This document shows, piece by piece, positions 8,820 through 16,256 of a stretch of DNA of 22,469 nucleotides. Under the pieces are notes generated by a model. It was not told the DNA's origin, ran no database searches, and worked only from the letters and a program-made list of their open reading frames with translations. The stretch spans positions 1 through 22,469 of the forward strand of contig JAEURE010000008.1 of the NCBI GenBank assembly GCA_016789485.1. Direction: 5' to 3'. The stretch is from Anaerolineales bacterium (GTDB taxonomy: Bacteria; Chloroflexota; Anaerolineae; Anaerolineales; Villigracilaceae). Numbering within the stretch: position 1 is the first letter of the stretch; each line of letters begins with the position of its first letter. A program made the position numbers and the translations under genes.

Positions 8820-10889
8820 ATGACAAACGATATTCAACGACACGCTACCTTGTTGAAAGCCGCGGCGCGCGCTGCCAAGAACATCACCACCATCCTGGAT
8901 CCATACGAATTATTCCAGCGCACCGTGGATATCATTTGTGATGAATTTGGTTTTTATTACGCTGGTGTCTTTTTGCTTGACGATAAAAAACAATATGCTG
9001 TCCTTCGCGCGGGCCGTGGAGAGGCTGGCAAGGCGATGATCACCGAAGGACATAAACTTGTCATCGGCGGGAACTCAATGATCGGCGCGTCCATTGCCAA
9101 TCGTCAGGGGCGCATCGCTCTGGATGTCGGGCATGAGGCGGTTTTCTTTGAAAATCCCCACCTTCCCAAGACCCGTTCCGAGATGGCGCTTCCATTAATT
9201 GTTGGCGACGATGTCATTGGCGCATTAACAGTACAGTCCACCGAAGAGGCGGCTTTCCATGATGAAGATATCGCTGCTTTGCAGACCATGGCTGACCAGC
9301 TTGCGATTGCCATTCAAAATTCCAATTTGCATCGCCAGGCAGAACGCCGTTCCCGTTTGCTCAAAGCTGCAAACCGTGTGGGAAAGGAAGTCACTTCCAT
9401 TCTCGATCTTGAAAAACTTCTCCCGCAAACCGTAAATATCATTTGCGAATCCTACGGCTTGTATTACGCGGGTGTTTTCCTCTTGGATGAAAAAGGTGAA
9501 TACGCTATCCTTCGCGCTGGATATGGCAAGGCAGGCAAAGCCATGGTGGCAGAAGGTCACAAACTCAAGGTTGGCACCGATTCAATGATCGGCGCATGTA
9601 TTGCGATGGGCGAGGCGCGTATCGCATTGGATGTCGGCGAGGAGCGGGTGCATTTCAAGAATCCGCATCTGCCGCATACCCGTTCCGAGATGGCGCTGCC
9701 TCTTGTTTATGGCGGTAAAGCAGTGGGCGCTGTCACCATTCAGAGCTCGGAGGAACGCGCGTTCAGCGAAGATGACATCACCACTTTGTTGACAATGGCG
9801 GAACATCTTGCGGTTGCCATCAATAATGCAAGACTCATCGATGAACTCAAAGAAGCACACAACGAAATTTTACGCAACAAGGTCTTTGAAGCTCTGACAA
9901 CCGCTTCCACCGAAGCCATTCACTGGATCGGCAACAAGACTCTTCCCATTTCGCTGACAGTTGCCCGCCTGCGTGAAGAGATCGCTGATGGAAAGGTGGA
10001 TGTCGAATCTTTGAAAGAAGATCTTGATATGATCTCCGAAAGCGCCGCACAGATCATCCAAGTGAAGGAACAGTTGATCGGCGCCGTGCGTGAGATGAAG
10101 CCGCGCCCCGTCCTCTTTGCAGATGTGCTGCGGACTGCCGCTTCTGAGCGCAACATTTCTGAAAACGCACTCAAAGTCGATATTGCTCCCGCCGCCGCAT
10201 ATGTGATCGCAGACAGCACACAGCTTACTCGCGCACTTGGCAATATTTTGCAAAACGCTGCCGAGGCGGGTGCGAAATCCGTGAAGGTGAGTGTCCATCC
10301 TACGGAAGAACGCGGCCTTCTCGAAATTGAAATTGAAGACGACGGTGCAGGCATGGATGAAGAGACCATGCGCAAGGCGTGGTCTCCGTTCTACACCACG
10401 CGCGGCGTATCGCATCACGGACTTGGCCTGCCCGCCGCCATGCATGTTGTCTCGCAATCACAGGGACGCATTGCGCTCGTCAGTGAGCAGGGCAAGGGTA
10501 CTACTGTCGCCATGTATCTGCCTCGGGGTGTGGTGAACAATTCCCAGGTCCAGGTGGGAGGCGTGAAGAATCTCCTTCTGATCGACGACAACGATGATTG
10601 GTCAAATCTCTTTGCTGAATTGCTCAAGGATTCAAAGATCAAATTAACCAAGTCTGTGGATTTGAAAAACATTCCCGCCACTGACTTAATTCTCGTGGAT
10701 GAAAACATCGCTTCTGTTTCCCTGACCGATGTCCTGTCTGCTCTTTCAACCGCAGGACTCGCCGCGAAAACCGTGATCCTCACTTCTGCGATCAACCCCG
10801 AACGCGTAACAAAATTCCTGCGCAACGGTGTGAAAGACGTAACCGTGAAGCCTTATTCTGCAAGCGAAGTCAGCGAATTATTGAAGTAG
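8820..10889 (+). CDS. hybrid histidine kinase: GAF, GAF, kinase, receiver
   Basis: 689-residue soluble kinase. Two similar GAF domains in tandem (about 18-165 and 195-345) both carry SMIGASI/SMIGACI and TRSEMALPL. Candidate phospho-histidine His368 is in EAIHWIGNK. The ATPase domain has NILQNAAEAG, DDGAGMD (about 508), FYTTR and HGLGLPAA. A C-terminal receiver (about 580-689) has LLLIDDNDD, Asp627 in ILVDEN, a Thr in ILTSA and a Lys in TVKPY. ATG 8820 follows AGAGGA (8810-8815) with proper spacing and starts 7 bases after the receiver gene; an ATG at 8802 would overlap it. No membrane segment. The phosphorylated output is not evident, as no DNA-binding regulator is encoded in the cluster. Confidence 0.88.
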   Translation: MTNDIQRHATLLKAAARAAKNITTILDPYELFQRTVDIICDEFGFYYAGVFLLDDKKQYAVLRAGRGEAGKAMITEGHKLVIGGNSMIGASIANRQGRIALDVGHEAVFFENPHLPKTRSEMALPLIVGDDVIGALTVQSTEEAAFHDEDIAALQTMADQLAIAIQNSNLHRQAERRSRLLKAANRVGKEVTSILDLEKLLPQTVNIICESYGLYYAGVFLLDEKGEYAILRAGYGKAGKAMVAEGHKLKVGTDSMIGACIAMGEARIALDVGEERVHFKNPHLPHTRSEMALPLVYGGKAVGAVTIQSSEERAFSEDDITTLLTMAEHLAVAINNARLIDELKEAHNEILRNKVFEALTTASTEAIHWIGNKTLPISLTVARLREEIADGKVDVESLKEDLDMISESAAQIIQVKEQLIGAVREMKPRPVLFADVLRTAASERNISENALKVDIAPAAAYVIADSTQLTRALGNILQNAAEAGAKSVKVSVHPTEERGLLEIEIEDDGAGMDEETMRKAWSPFYTTRGVSHHGLGLPAAMHVVSQSQGRIALVSEQGKGTTVAMYLPRGVVNNSQVQVGGVKNLLLIDDNDDWSNLFAELLKDSKIKLTKSVDLKNIPATDLILVDENIASVSLTDVLSALSTAGLAAKTVILTSAINPERVTKFLRNGVKDVTVKPYSASEVSELLK

Positions 10890-10895
10890 TAGTGT

Positions 10896-10929
10896 AGACC
10901 TGAAAGGTTTTACGAAACCTTTCAGGTCT
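10896..10929. repeat. perfect 15-bp hairpin palindrome
   Basis: AGACCTGAAAGGTTT, loop TACG, then AAACCTTTCAGGTCT, a perfect 15-base stem. No T-tract follows, so it is not a classical terminator. It fills most of the 53-base gap between the hybrid kinase and the permease. It could limit read-through, protect the upstream mRNA end, or be a dispersed palindromic repeat. Confidence 0.75.
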
Positions 10930-10942
10930 GTGAAAGAAGTTT

Positions 10943-13375
10943 ATGAGACCAAGATGGCGTAAGGTTTTACACGATTTATGGGACAACAAGGGACGCACCT
11001 TGTTGGTGGTGTTCTCCATCGCCGTGGGAGTATTTTCGATTGGGGTGATTGCCGGCGCGTATCAGATCATTGGCAATGACATGGGCGTCTCCTACGCGGC
11101 GAATAATCCCTCAAATATCGAATTGCGGACCGAAGATTTCGATGAAGATGTGCTTGACACCATCCGTAATATGCAAGGGGTTGCGGATGCAGAAGCACGC
11201 CGTGTGAACAATTTTCGGGCTCGCACCATCGATAGTAATACCTGGATATCGCTGGATGTGATCGCCTTTAAAAGTTTTGAAGATAATACGATCAACTTGT
11301 TGCGACCAATTACAGGAGCGTCTGAAGCAAGAAAGGATGAGATCCTGCTCGATAAGAGGACGCTCGAAAAAATCGATTTTGAGATCGGCGACTATATCAT
11401 CCTTGAGTTATCGGATGGCACCACGAAACAATTAAAGATCGTCGGTGTTGTGCAGGATTCCAGTTCGAGCGCGGGAGATTTTCTAGCCCCTTCGCTCGGC
11501 TTTATTTCAATGAAAACCATGCCGACACTGCACCAGCCTGATGATTTATTTAACCGCGCATACGTGACCCTGTCTGATAATGTGGATGATCTGAACTATA
11601 TCCATGAGGCGGGAGCGGATGTCAAAGATAAGCTGGAAAGAAATGGCACGGATGTGATTCGTACCCGTTTCTCTGAAAAGAATAAATATCCGCTTGCGGA
11701 TATTATCAACGCTGTTCTTGGCATTTTGATGGCGCTTGGCATTTTGATCGTCTTCCTCTCGAGCTCGCTGATTGCCAACACACTTGATGCCTTGCTCAGT
11801 CAACACTTGCGCCATATCGGCGTGATCAAGCTGGTTGGCGGCAGGCGTAACCAGGTTTTTGCCATGTATCTCACACTTATTATGGCATTCAGCTTCCTGG
11901 CGCTGTTGATCGCGGTTCCCGCGGGTGGGTGGGGCGCGTACAGGCTTGCCGAGTTTATGGCTGACAAGTTGAGATTCAACTTGCTTGGCTATCGCATTGT
12001 GCCGATGGCGCTCATCATTCAAATTGCGATCGGTGTACTTGTCCCTTTGGTTGCAGGGATTGCGCCGGTTATTAATGGGTCGCGCATTACGGTTTTACGC
12101 GCCCTGAGCGGCGACATAACAGGCGATGAAAACAAATCGCAAAAACAGGAAAGCCGCGTTAACTGGTTCGACTGGATGCTGGTGCGTCTGACTAACATTT
12201 TAGCCAGACGGGGTATTCACTTCCCGCGTCCGTTTATTATCTCCATCCGTAATACATTCCGCCGCCGCGGACGTCTGATGTTAACGCTCTTTACTTTAAC
12301 GATGGGCGGCGCGATCTTTATTGCCGTGTTTAATGTGCGTGTTACATTGCACGATTATATGAGTGACATCGGGAAATATTTCCGCGCTGACGTCACGCTG
12401 GACTTTGATAAGTCATATCGCATTCGTGAAGTAGAACAATTTGCATTGCAGAATCCAGACGTAGTGTCTGTGGAAGGCTGGCAGTTCCTTTCGTTTGAGC
12501 TTCTTTACGCCGATGGCACAGTGGCTGAGAACATAAATGTTTTTGCGCCGCCTGCTGAAAGTAAATTGATCGAGCCGATCCTGGTTGCAGGGCGATGGAT
12601 GCAGGCAACAGATGTACGCAAGATCCTCTTGAGTGAGAAAGTGCTGGATACCTATCCTGCTCTCAAGCCCGGTGACTCCATCCTGTTAAAAGTCAACGGG
12701 CGTGAAGAAACATGGGAAGTGATCGGGTTATTCAAATTTGTCGGGCAGGAAGGTGTGTTTGGATATATACCGCTTGAGTACGCGGCTCAAATTACCAACT
12801 TGCCAAATCGTTCCTCGTCTTTCCGCGTTGTGACTGCACAGCACGATCGCACGTCCCAGGATTTGATGGCGGAAGAACTGGATCGCTTCTTTCGCGATGC
12901 AGGATTTAAAGTCCGTAAAGCAGAATCAGGACTCGCATCGTTGGATAGCGCACTTGAAAGTTTGGACATTCTCGTTACATTCCTGCTCATCATGGCAGTG
13001 TTGACCGCTGTTGTCGGCGCCATGGGACTTACTGGTACCATGGGTATGAACGTCCTTGAGCGCACCCGTGAGATCGGGATTATGCGCGCCATTGGCGCAG
13101 ACGACCGCGCTGTCATGCGGACTATCATTGCGGAAGGCTTTGTGATCGGCACACTCTCATTTATTTTGGCGATTGGGGTCTCCATACCGTTCACCTATGG
13201 GCTTTCCTATATTGTTAGTTTGGCTGTATTTGAAACTCCCATTGAGGTGGTTTTTACATATTTGGGATACGCAATCTGGTTTGGCCTGGTACTGATTCTT
13301 TCGGTAGTTGCGTCCATAGTACCTGCGCGCAATGCGGCGCGCCTGACCATCCGGGAAGTGTTGGCATACGAATAA
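10943..13375 (+). CDS. double-FtsX (MacB-type) ABC permease
   Basis: 810-residue inner-membrane permease with two FtsX/MacB core modules, so one chain can supply the whole transmembrane part. Predicted helices are near 18-40, 255-278, 306-330, 352-379, 442-462, 674-702, 727-752 and 769-792. Two large extracytoplasmic domains of about 210 residues each sit between helices 1-2 and 5-6. Cytoplasmic loops have the FtsX signatures RHIGVIKLVGGRR and RTREIGIMRAIGA, which are coupling-helix regions. The family performs mechanotransmission, lipoprotein extraction or efflux rather than channel transport. ATPase partners are the two encoded upstream; the adaptor is the HlyD-like lipoprotein downstream. 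The ribosome-binding site is weak (AAAGAAG). Confidence 0.92.
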   Translation: MRPRWRKVLHDLWDNKGRTLLVVFSIAVGVFSIGVIAGAYQIIGNDMGVSYAANNPSNIELRTEDFDEDVLDTIRNMQGVADAEARRVNNFRARTIDSNTWISLDVIAFKSFEDNTINLLRPITGASEARKDEILLDKRTLEKIDFEIGDYIILELSDGTTKQLKIVGVVQDSSSSAGDFLAPSLGFISMKTMPTLHQPDDLFNRAYVTLSDNVDDLNYIHEAGADVKDKLERNGTDVIRTRFSEKNKYPLADIINAVLGILMALGILIVFLSSSLIANTLDALLSQHLRHIGVIKLVGGRRNQVFAMYLTLIMAFSFLALLIAVPAGGWGAYRLAEFMADKLRFNLLGYRIVPMALIIQIAIGVLVPLVAGIAPVINGSRITVLRALSGDITGDENKSQKQESRVNWFDWMLVRLTNILARRGIHFPRPFIISIRNTFRRRGRLMLTLFTLTMGGAIFIAVFNVRVTLHDYMSDIGKYFRADVTLDFDKSYRIREVEQFALQNPDVVSVEGWQFLSFELLYADGTVAENINVFAPPAESKLIEPILVAGRWMQATDVRKILLSEKVLDTYPALKPGDSILLKVNGREETWEVIGLFKFVGQEGVFGYIPLEYAAQITNLPNRSSSFRVVTAQHDRTSQDLMAEELDRFFRDAGFKVRKAESGLASLDSALESLDILVTFLLIMAVLTAVVGAMGLTGTMGMNVLERTREIGIMRAIGADDRAVMRTIIAEGFVIGTLSFILAIGVSIPFTYGLSYIVSLAVFETPIEVVFTYLGYAIWFGLVLILSVVASIVPARNAARLTIREVLAYE

Positions 13376-13376
13376 C

Positions 13377-13398
13377 TAACGTTGAATGTTCAACGTTA
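13377..13398. repeat. 22-base palindrome between permease and adaptor genes
   Basis: TAACGTTGAA and TTCAACGTTA flank a 2-base centre; the arms are perfect. It directly follows the permease stop and precedes the adaptor's ribosome-binding site. It may be an operator, an mRNA structure or a small dispersed palindrome; the sequence does not decide. Confidence 0.65.
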
Positions 13399-13416
13399 TA
13401 CGATAAGAAGGAAACC

Positions 13417-14541
13417 ATGAGAAAAAATATATTGAAATTCATTACATTACTTGCAGTCCTTGCGCTGGTGTTAGCAGCGTGTGGAAATGCTACAGAAGCC
13501 GCCCCAATCGCGGCTGAAGTTGTCACATCCAATGAAGTGGTGGCTGAGGGACGGCTGGAGCCCATCCGTGCGACGAACCTGACCTTTCAGGCGCGCGGTG
13601 TGGTGGAGGATGTTCTCGTCAAGGCGGGGGATACTGTCAGCGAGGGAGATGTACTAGTACGCCTTGCAAATGCGGGCGGGGCTGAAGCGCAGGTTGTCAT
13701 CGCGCAAAATGCCTACGATACGCTCCTTCGCAATGAGAGCGGTGACCGTGCCAAGCTCTGGCAGGCGTATATGGACGCGCAAATTATCCGCGCGGATGCT
13801 GAGAAGGAATGGGAGGATGTCAATGTGGATGATATCGACGACCGCATTGAAGACCTTCAGGCTGATGTGGAAGACCGCAGGACGGATCTTGAAGATGCAC
13901 AGGATGAATTCGATAAATACAAAGACCTGAGCGAAGATAATGCCAAGCGCAAAACGGCCAAGGATGATCTTGAAAAGGCACAGGAAGATTTGAACCAGGC
14001 TCTGCGCGACCTGGAAAAGGAAACCCGCAGCCGCGATGAAGTATATGCTGTGTATGAAGCCGCCCTTGCGGCTGAGGCTGAAGCGAAATATCAATATGAG
14101 ATCAGCCTTGACGGACCCAATGCCGACCAGTTAACTTTGGCAAAAGCCCAACTGGATGCGGCGAAGGATACGCTTGCAAATTACGTCATCATTGCGCCGT
14201 TTAATGGCGTGATTGCGGACGTGAATGTCAAAGTTGGCGAACAAGTTGGTACGGATACCCGCGCTATAAGTCTTGCGGATTTCAGTGTGTGGACGGTCGA
14301 AACAACCGATATTACTGAGTTGGAAGTTGTAAAATTAAAAGAAGGTCAGCGTGTAAGCCTGACCCCAGACGCTCTCCCCGACCTTGTCCTCACAGGTGAG
14401 ATTACTCAGATCAGCAACGCGTATGTTCAGCAGGGCGGCGATATTATTTATGGCGTGACCATCCGTATAAATGAAACCGACCCGCGTTTGCGCTGGGGTA
14501 TGACGGTGGAAGCGGTATTTTTAGAACAATTGAGTGATTGA
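13417..14541 (+). CDS. HlyD/MacA-type periplasmic adaptor lipoprotein
   Basis: 374-residue adaptor linking a MacB-like permease to the cell surface. The signal peptide ends in the lipobox LAAC (Cys22), so it is lipid-anchored. Order: biotinyl-lipoyl half-motif (VVEDVLVKAGDTVSEGDVL, about 66-84), a long charged coiled-coil hairpin (about 100-235, heptad-like D/E/K-rich), the second lipoyl half (IIAPFNGVIADVNVKVGE) and beta-barrel domains. It follows the double-FtsX permease by 41 bases and shares its direction; AAGGA precedes the ATG. As Chloroflexota are usually described as lacking a typical outer membrane, the adaptor may act as an extracytoplasmic cap instead of bridging to a TolC-like channel (inference). 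Confidence 0.9.
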   Translation: MRKNILKFITLLAVLALVLAACGNATEAAPIAAEVVTSNEVVAEGRLEPIRATNLTFQARGVVEDVLVKAGDTVSEGDVLVRLANAGGAEAQVVIAQNAYDTLLRNESGDRAKLWQAYMDAQIIRADAEKEWEDVNVDDIDDRIEDLQADVEDRRTDLEDAQDEFDKYKDLSEDNAKRKTAKDDLEKAQEDLNQALRDLEKETRSRDEVYAVYEAALAAEAEAKYQYEISLDGPNADQLTLAKAQLDAAKDTLANYVIIAPFNGVIADVNVKVGEQVGTDTRAISLADFSVWTVETTDITELEVVKLKEGQRVSLTPDALPDLVLTGEITQISNAYVQQGGDIIYGVTIRINETDPRLRWGMTVEAVFLEQLSD

Positions 14542-14566
14542 AAATAAGAACGAAAAATGCAATAAT
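14538..14566 (+). promoter_or_regulatory. possible promoter of the tandem RNA array
   Basis: TTGAAA (14538-14543) and AATAAT (14561-14566) are 17 bases apart and overlap the adaptor stop. A start near 14573 would place the first aptamer at the 5' end of the RNA. Weak -10 box; alternatively the array is the 3' untranslated end of the ABC operon. Confidence 0.35.
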
Positions 14567-14583
14567 AAAAGTGCTCCGATAAA

Positions 14584-14662
14584 GAGCAAAACCGGGGAAA
14601 CCCCGGTGGCGCAAAGCCTTGAACCTAAAGCTGAACTGAGCCATGGTTGCCAGGGTTGCCGA
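14584..14662 (+). ncRNA. GEMM-I-like riboswitch aptamer, copy 1
   Basis: Matches the cyclic-dinucleotide (GEMM-I, RF01051-type) aptamer. In order: GAGCAAA, the stem CCGGGGAAACCCCGG with a GAAA tetraloop, the receptor strand GGCGCAAAGCC, CCTAAA, and the 3' core GGTTGCCAGGGTTGCCGA. In the Vc2 numbering I use, the base before GCAAA that corresponds to position 20 is A here (AGAGCAAA versus AGGGCAAA). This copy is the closest to consensus of the three. The match is by eye, not by a covariance search. Confidence 0.82.
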
Positions 14663-14750
14663 GAAAAGCAAAGCCGCCAAAAGACGGTGGCGCAAAGTCA
14701 GAGCGTCTAAAACCAGTGCAAAACACTGATCAAGACCGACCGACTGCCGA
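14663..14750 (+). ncRNA. GEMM-I-like riboswitch aptamer, copy 2
   Basis: Starts straight after copy 1. AAAAGCAAAG, a shorter stem (CCGCC against GACGG, one mismatch) lacking a GNRA loop, GGCGCAAAGTC, GTCTAAAA, a perfect hairpin CAGTG/CACTG, and the 3' core GACCGACCGACTGCCGA. The CGCAAAG motif recurs 81 bases after that of copy 1. Position 20 equivalent is again A. Confidence 0.72.
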
Positions 14751-14836
14751 AACGCAAAATCAGGGAAACCTGATGACGCAAAGTCATGGATCTAAAATCA
14801 CTCTTTATTTTGTGATCACGACCGCCAGACTGCCGA
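14751..14836 (+). ncRNA. GEMM-I-like riboswitch aptamer, copy 3
   Basis: CGCAAAA, a perfect stem ATCAGG-GAAA-CCTGAT with a GNRA tetraloop, GACGCAAAGTC, ATCTAAAA, a hairpin ATCAC/GTGAT, and the core GACCGCCAGACTGCCGA. CGCAAAG recurs 86 bases after copy 2. The sequence differs from copies 1 and 2 while its stems are retained by different base pairs, which supports selection on structure. A GAGCAAATC string right after it (14838-14846) looks like the start of a truncated fourth unit. Confidence 0.72.
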
Positions 14837-14851
14837 AGAGCAAATCTTTTT

Positions 14852-14890
14852 ACAGGGATGACCGAACGCCGGATCATCCCTGTTTGGTTT
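14852..14890 (+). terminator. terminator-like hairpin after the aptamer array
   Basis: ACAGGGATGA (14852-14861) pairs perfectly with TCATCCCTGT (14874-14883), with an inner CCG/CGG pairing, followed by TTGGTTT. It is the likely expression platform or 3' end of the array RNA; read-through would continue into ruvB. The T-run is interrupted, so strength is uncertain. Confidence 0.6.
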
Positions 14891-14969
14891 AAGCGCCTCC
14901 TTCTTATTAACTGAAAGCTGGTTTTTGCTTTGTAGGGTGCTCTGCTTCAGGGTACTCGTGCCCGCAGGG

Positions 14970-14975
14970 TATAAT
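14970..14975 (+). promoter_or_regulatory. -10 box of ruvB, leaderless arrangement
   Basis: A perfect TATAAT ends only 7 bases before the ruvB ATG, so the predicted transcript begins at or next to the start codon. No Shine-Dalgarno and no clear -35 are visible. Bases 14891-14969 hold no other recognisable feature. Confidence 0.6.
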
Positions 14976-14982
14976 CGCCGCT

Positions 14983-16008
14983 ATGGCTAAATCTTCCCCT
15001 CGTCCTCTCGACCCAGAATCCAAACCCGATGACCGCGTAGATAATGCTCTGCGTCCGCAAAAGCTGGATGACCTGATCGGACAGGATCAAGTCAAAGAAA
15101 ATCTATCCATTCTTATCGATGCCGCCCGTGGACGCGGCGAAGCCCTCGACCATGTTTTGTTCTATGGTCCTCCAGGCTTGGGCAAAACCACACTTGCGCA
15201 TGTGCTGGGGAATGAAATGGGCGTGAACGTCAAAGTGACGGCGGGTCCTGCCATCGAACGTGCGGGCGACCTTGCCGCCATCCTCACCAATCTTCGCGCC
15301 GGGGATGTGATCTTCATTGATGAGATTCATCGTCTGGGTCGTGCAGTAGAAGAAGTGCTCTACCCTGCCATGGAAGATTTTTCATTGGACATTGTCATCG
15401 GCAAAGGTCCTTCGGCGCGTTCCATCCGTTTGAAACTGCCCAGGTTCACGGTTGTTGGCGCGACCACGCGGCTGGCTTTGGTCACGGCTCCATTGCGCGC
15501 GCGCTTTGGCGCGGTCTATCGCCTGGATTATTACGATATTGCAGCCATGCGAAACATCGTCAAACGTGCTGCGAACATGTTAAAGGTCAGCGCGGACGAA
15601 TCAGGCATTGATGAAATGGCGCGCCGCGCGCGTGGGACTCCGCGTATTGCTCTGCGCCTCCTGCGCCGTGTTCGGGACTTTGCTCAAGTTCGTGCGGATG
15701 GAGTCATCACACAAAAAGTTGCCAAAGAAGCATTGGATTTGTTGCAAGTTGACCCGCTTGGTTTGGATGATGTGGATCGGCGCGTGTTGAAAACGATTAT
15801 CGAAAAATATAACGGCGGACCTGTGGGTTTGAATACGATTGCGGCTTCGATTAGTGAAGAGCAAGATACGATTATGGATGTCGTCGAGCCTTATCTTTTA
15901 CAACTCGGATTTCTGGACCGCACTTCGCAGGGACGAGTGGCAACCAAGTCTGCGTATGAGCATTTGGGATATACATATACCGGGGAAGGACAGCAAAGGC
16001 TTTTATAG
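14983..16008 (+). CDS. ruvB: Holliday junction branch-migration ATPase RuvB
   Basis: Hexameric AAA+ motor that, with RuvA, drives branch migration of Holliday junctions in recombinational repair. 341 residues, the normal length. Walker [10 protein letters not shown] at 62-70, Walker B VIFIDEIH at 109-116, sensor region [20 protein letters not shown], and a C-terminal winged helix ([16 protein letters not shown]...). The Arg-rich [17 protein letters not shown] stretch is typical of RuvB. No ruvA or ruvC in the window; the partner genes are elsewhere. Start at 14983 fits a leaderless message from the TATAAT just upstream. The upstream riboswitch-like array reads towards this gene. Confidence 0.97.
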   Translation: MAKSSPRPLDPESKPDDRVDNALRPQKLDDLIGQDQVKENLSILIDAARGRGEALDHVLFYGPPGLGKTTLAHVLGNEMGVNVKVTAGPAIERAGDLAAILTNLRAGDVIFIDEIHRLGRAVEEVLYPAMEDFSLDIVIGKGPSARSIRLKLPRFTVVGATTRLALVTAPLRARFGAVYRLDYYDIAAMRNIVKRAANMLKVSADESGIDEMARRARGTPRIALRLLRRVRDFAQVRADGVITQKVAKEALDLLQVDPLGLDDVDRRVLKTIIEKYNGGPVGLNTIAASISEEQDTIMDVVEPYLLQLGFLDRTSQGRVATKSAYEHLGYTYTGEGQQRLL

Positions 16009-16027
16009 ACGATAGGCACGATCTATT

Positions 16028-16255
16028 ATGGAAACCATTGCCCGTTACCTCATGCTTGGCGGAATTATCATCTTCCTGATTGGCGGAGGTATTTATCTTG
16101 CCGCGAAATTTGGCATCCCGCTTGGAAGATTGCCCGGCGATATTCGCATTGAAGGGGAGAATGGCAGCTTTTATTTCCCGATCACAAGTTCGATTTTGGT
16201 TTCGGTCATTCTTTCCATTTTGCTTAATCTTATCTCCCGTTTTTTGAAAAAATAA
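16028..16255 (+). CDS. DUF2905 family small membrane protein
   Basis: 75 residues with two hydrophobic helices (about 8-27 and 50-70) separated by a conserved-looking GRLPGDIRIEGENGSFYFPI segment, which is the hallmark of DUF2905. The family is widespread in bacteria, often encoded beside ruv or queA genes as here; its role is unknown. It follows ruvB by 19 bases and precedes queA by 1 base, so the three are probably one operon. Confidence 0.9.
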   Translation: METIARYLMLGGIIIFLIGGGIYLAAKFGIPLGRLPGDIRIEGENGSFYFPITSSILVSVILSILLNLISRFLKK

Positions 16256-16256
16256 A

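Noticed and set aside
9870..10457. Antisense open frame (195 codons) opposite the second kinase
   Set aside because: Same reason: the + strand carries clear HATPase and GAF sequence, the - strand frame shows no recognisable motif.
10896..10929. Intrinsic terminator ending the kinase block
   Set aside because: The stem is strong but GTGAAAGAAG follows instead of a T-run, so I listed it as a palindrome, not a terminator.
14584..14840. Reading the GCAAAG repeats as a CRISPR-like or simple direct-repeat array
   Set aside because: Units are 81-86 bases with diverged sequence but conserved pairing and ordered motifs, unlike identical CRISPR repeats with spacers.
14647..14892. 81-codon open frame across the tandem RNA array
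   Set aside because: It runs through the aptamer repeats and the terminator hairpin, has no ribosome-binding site and no recognisable protein character. The RNA interpretation explains the bases better.
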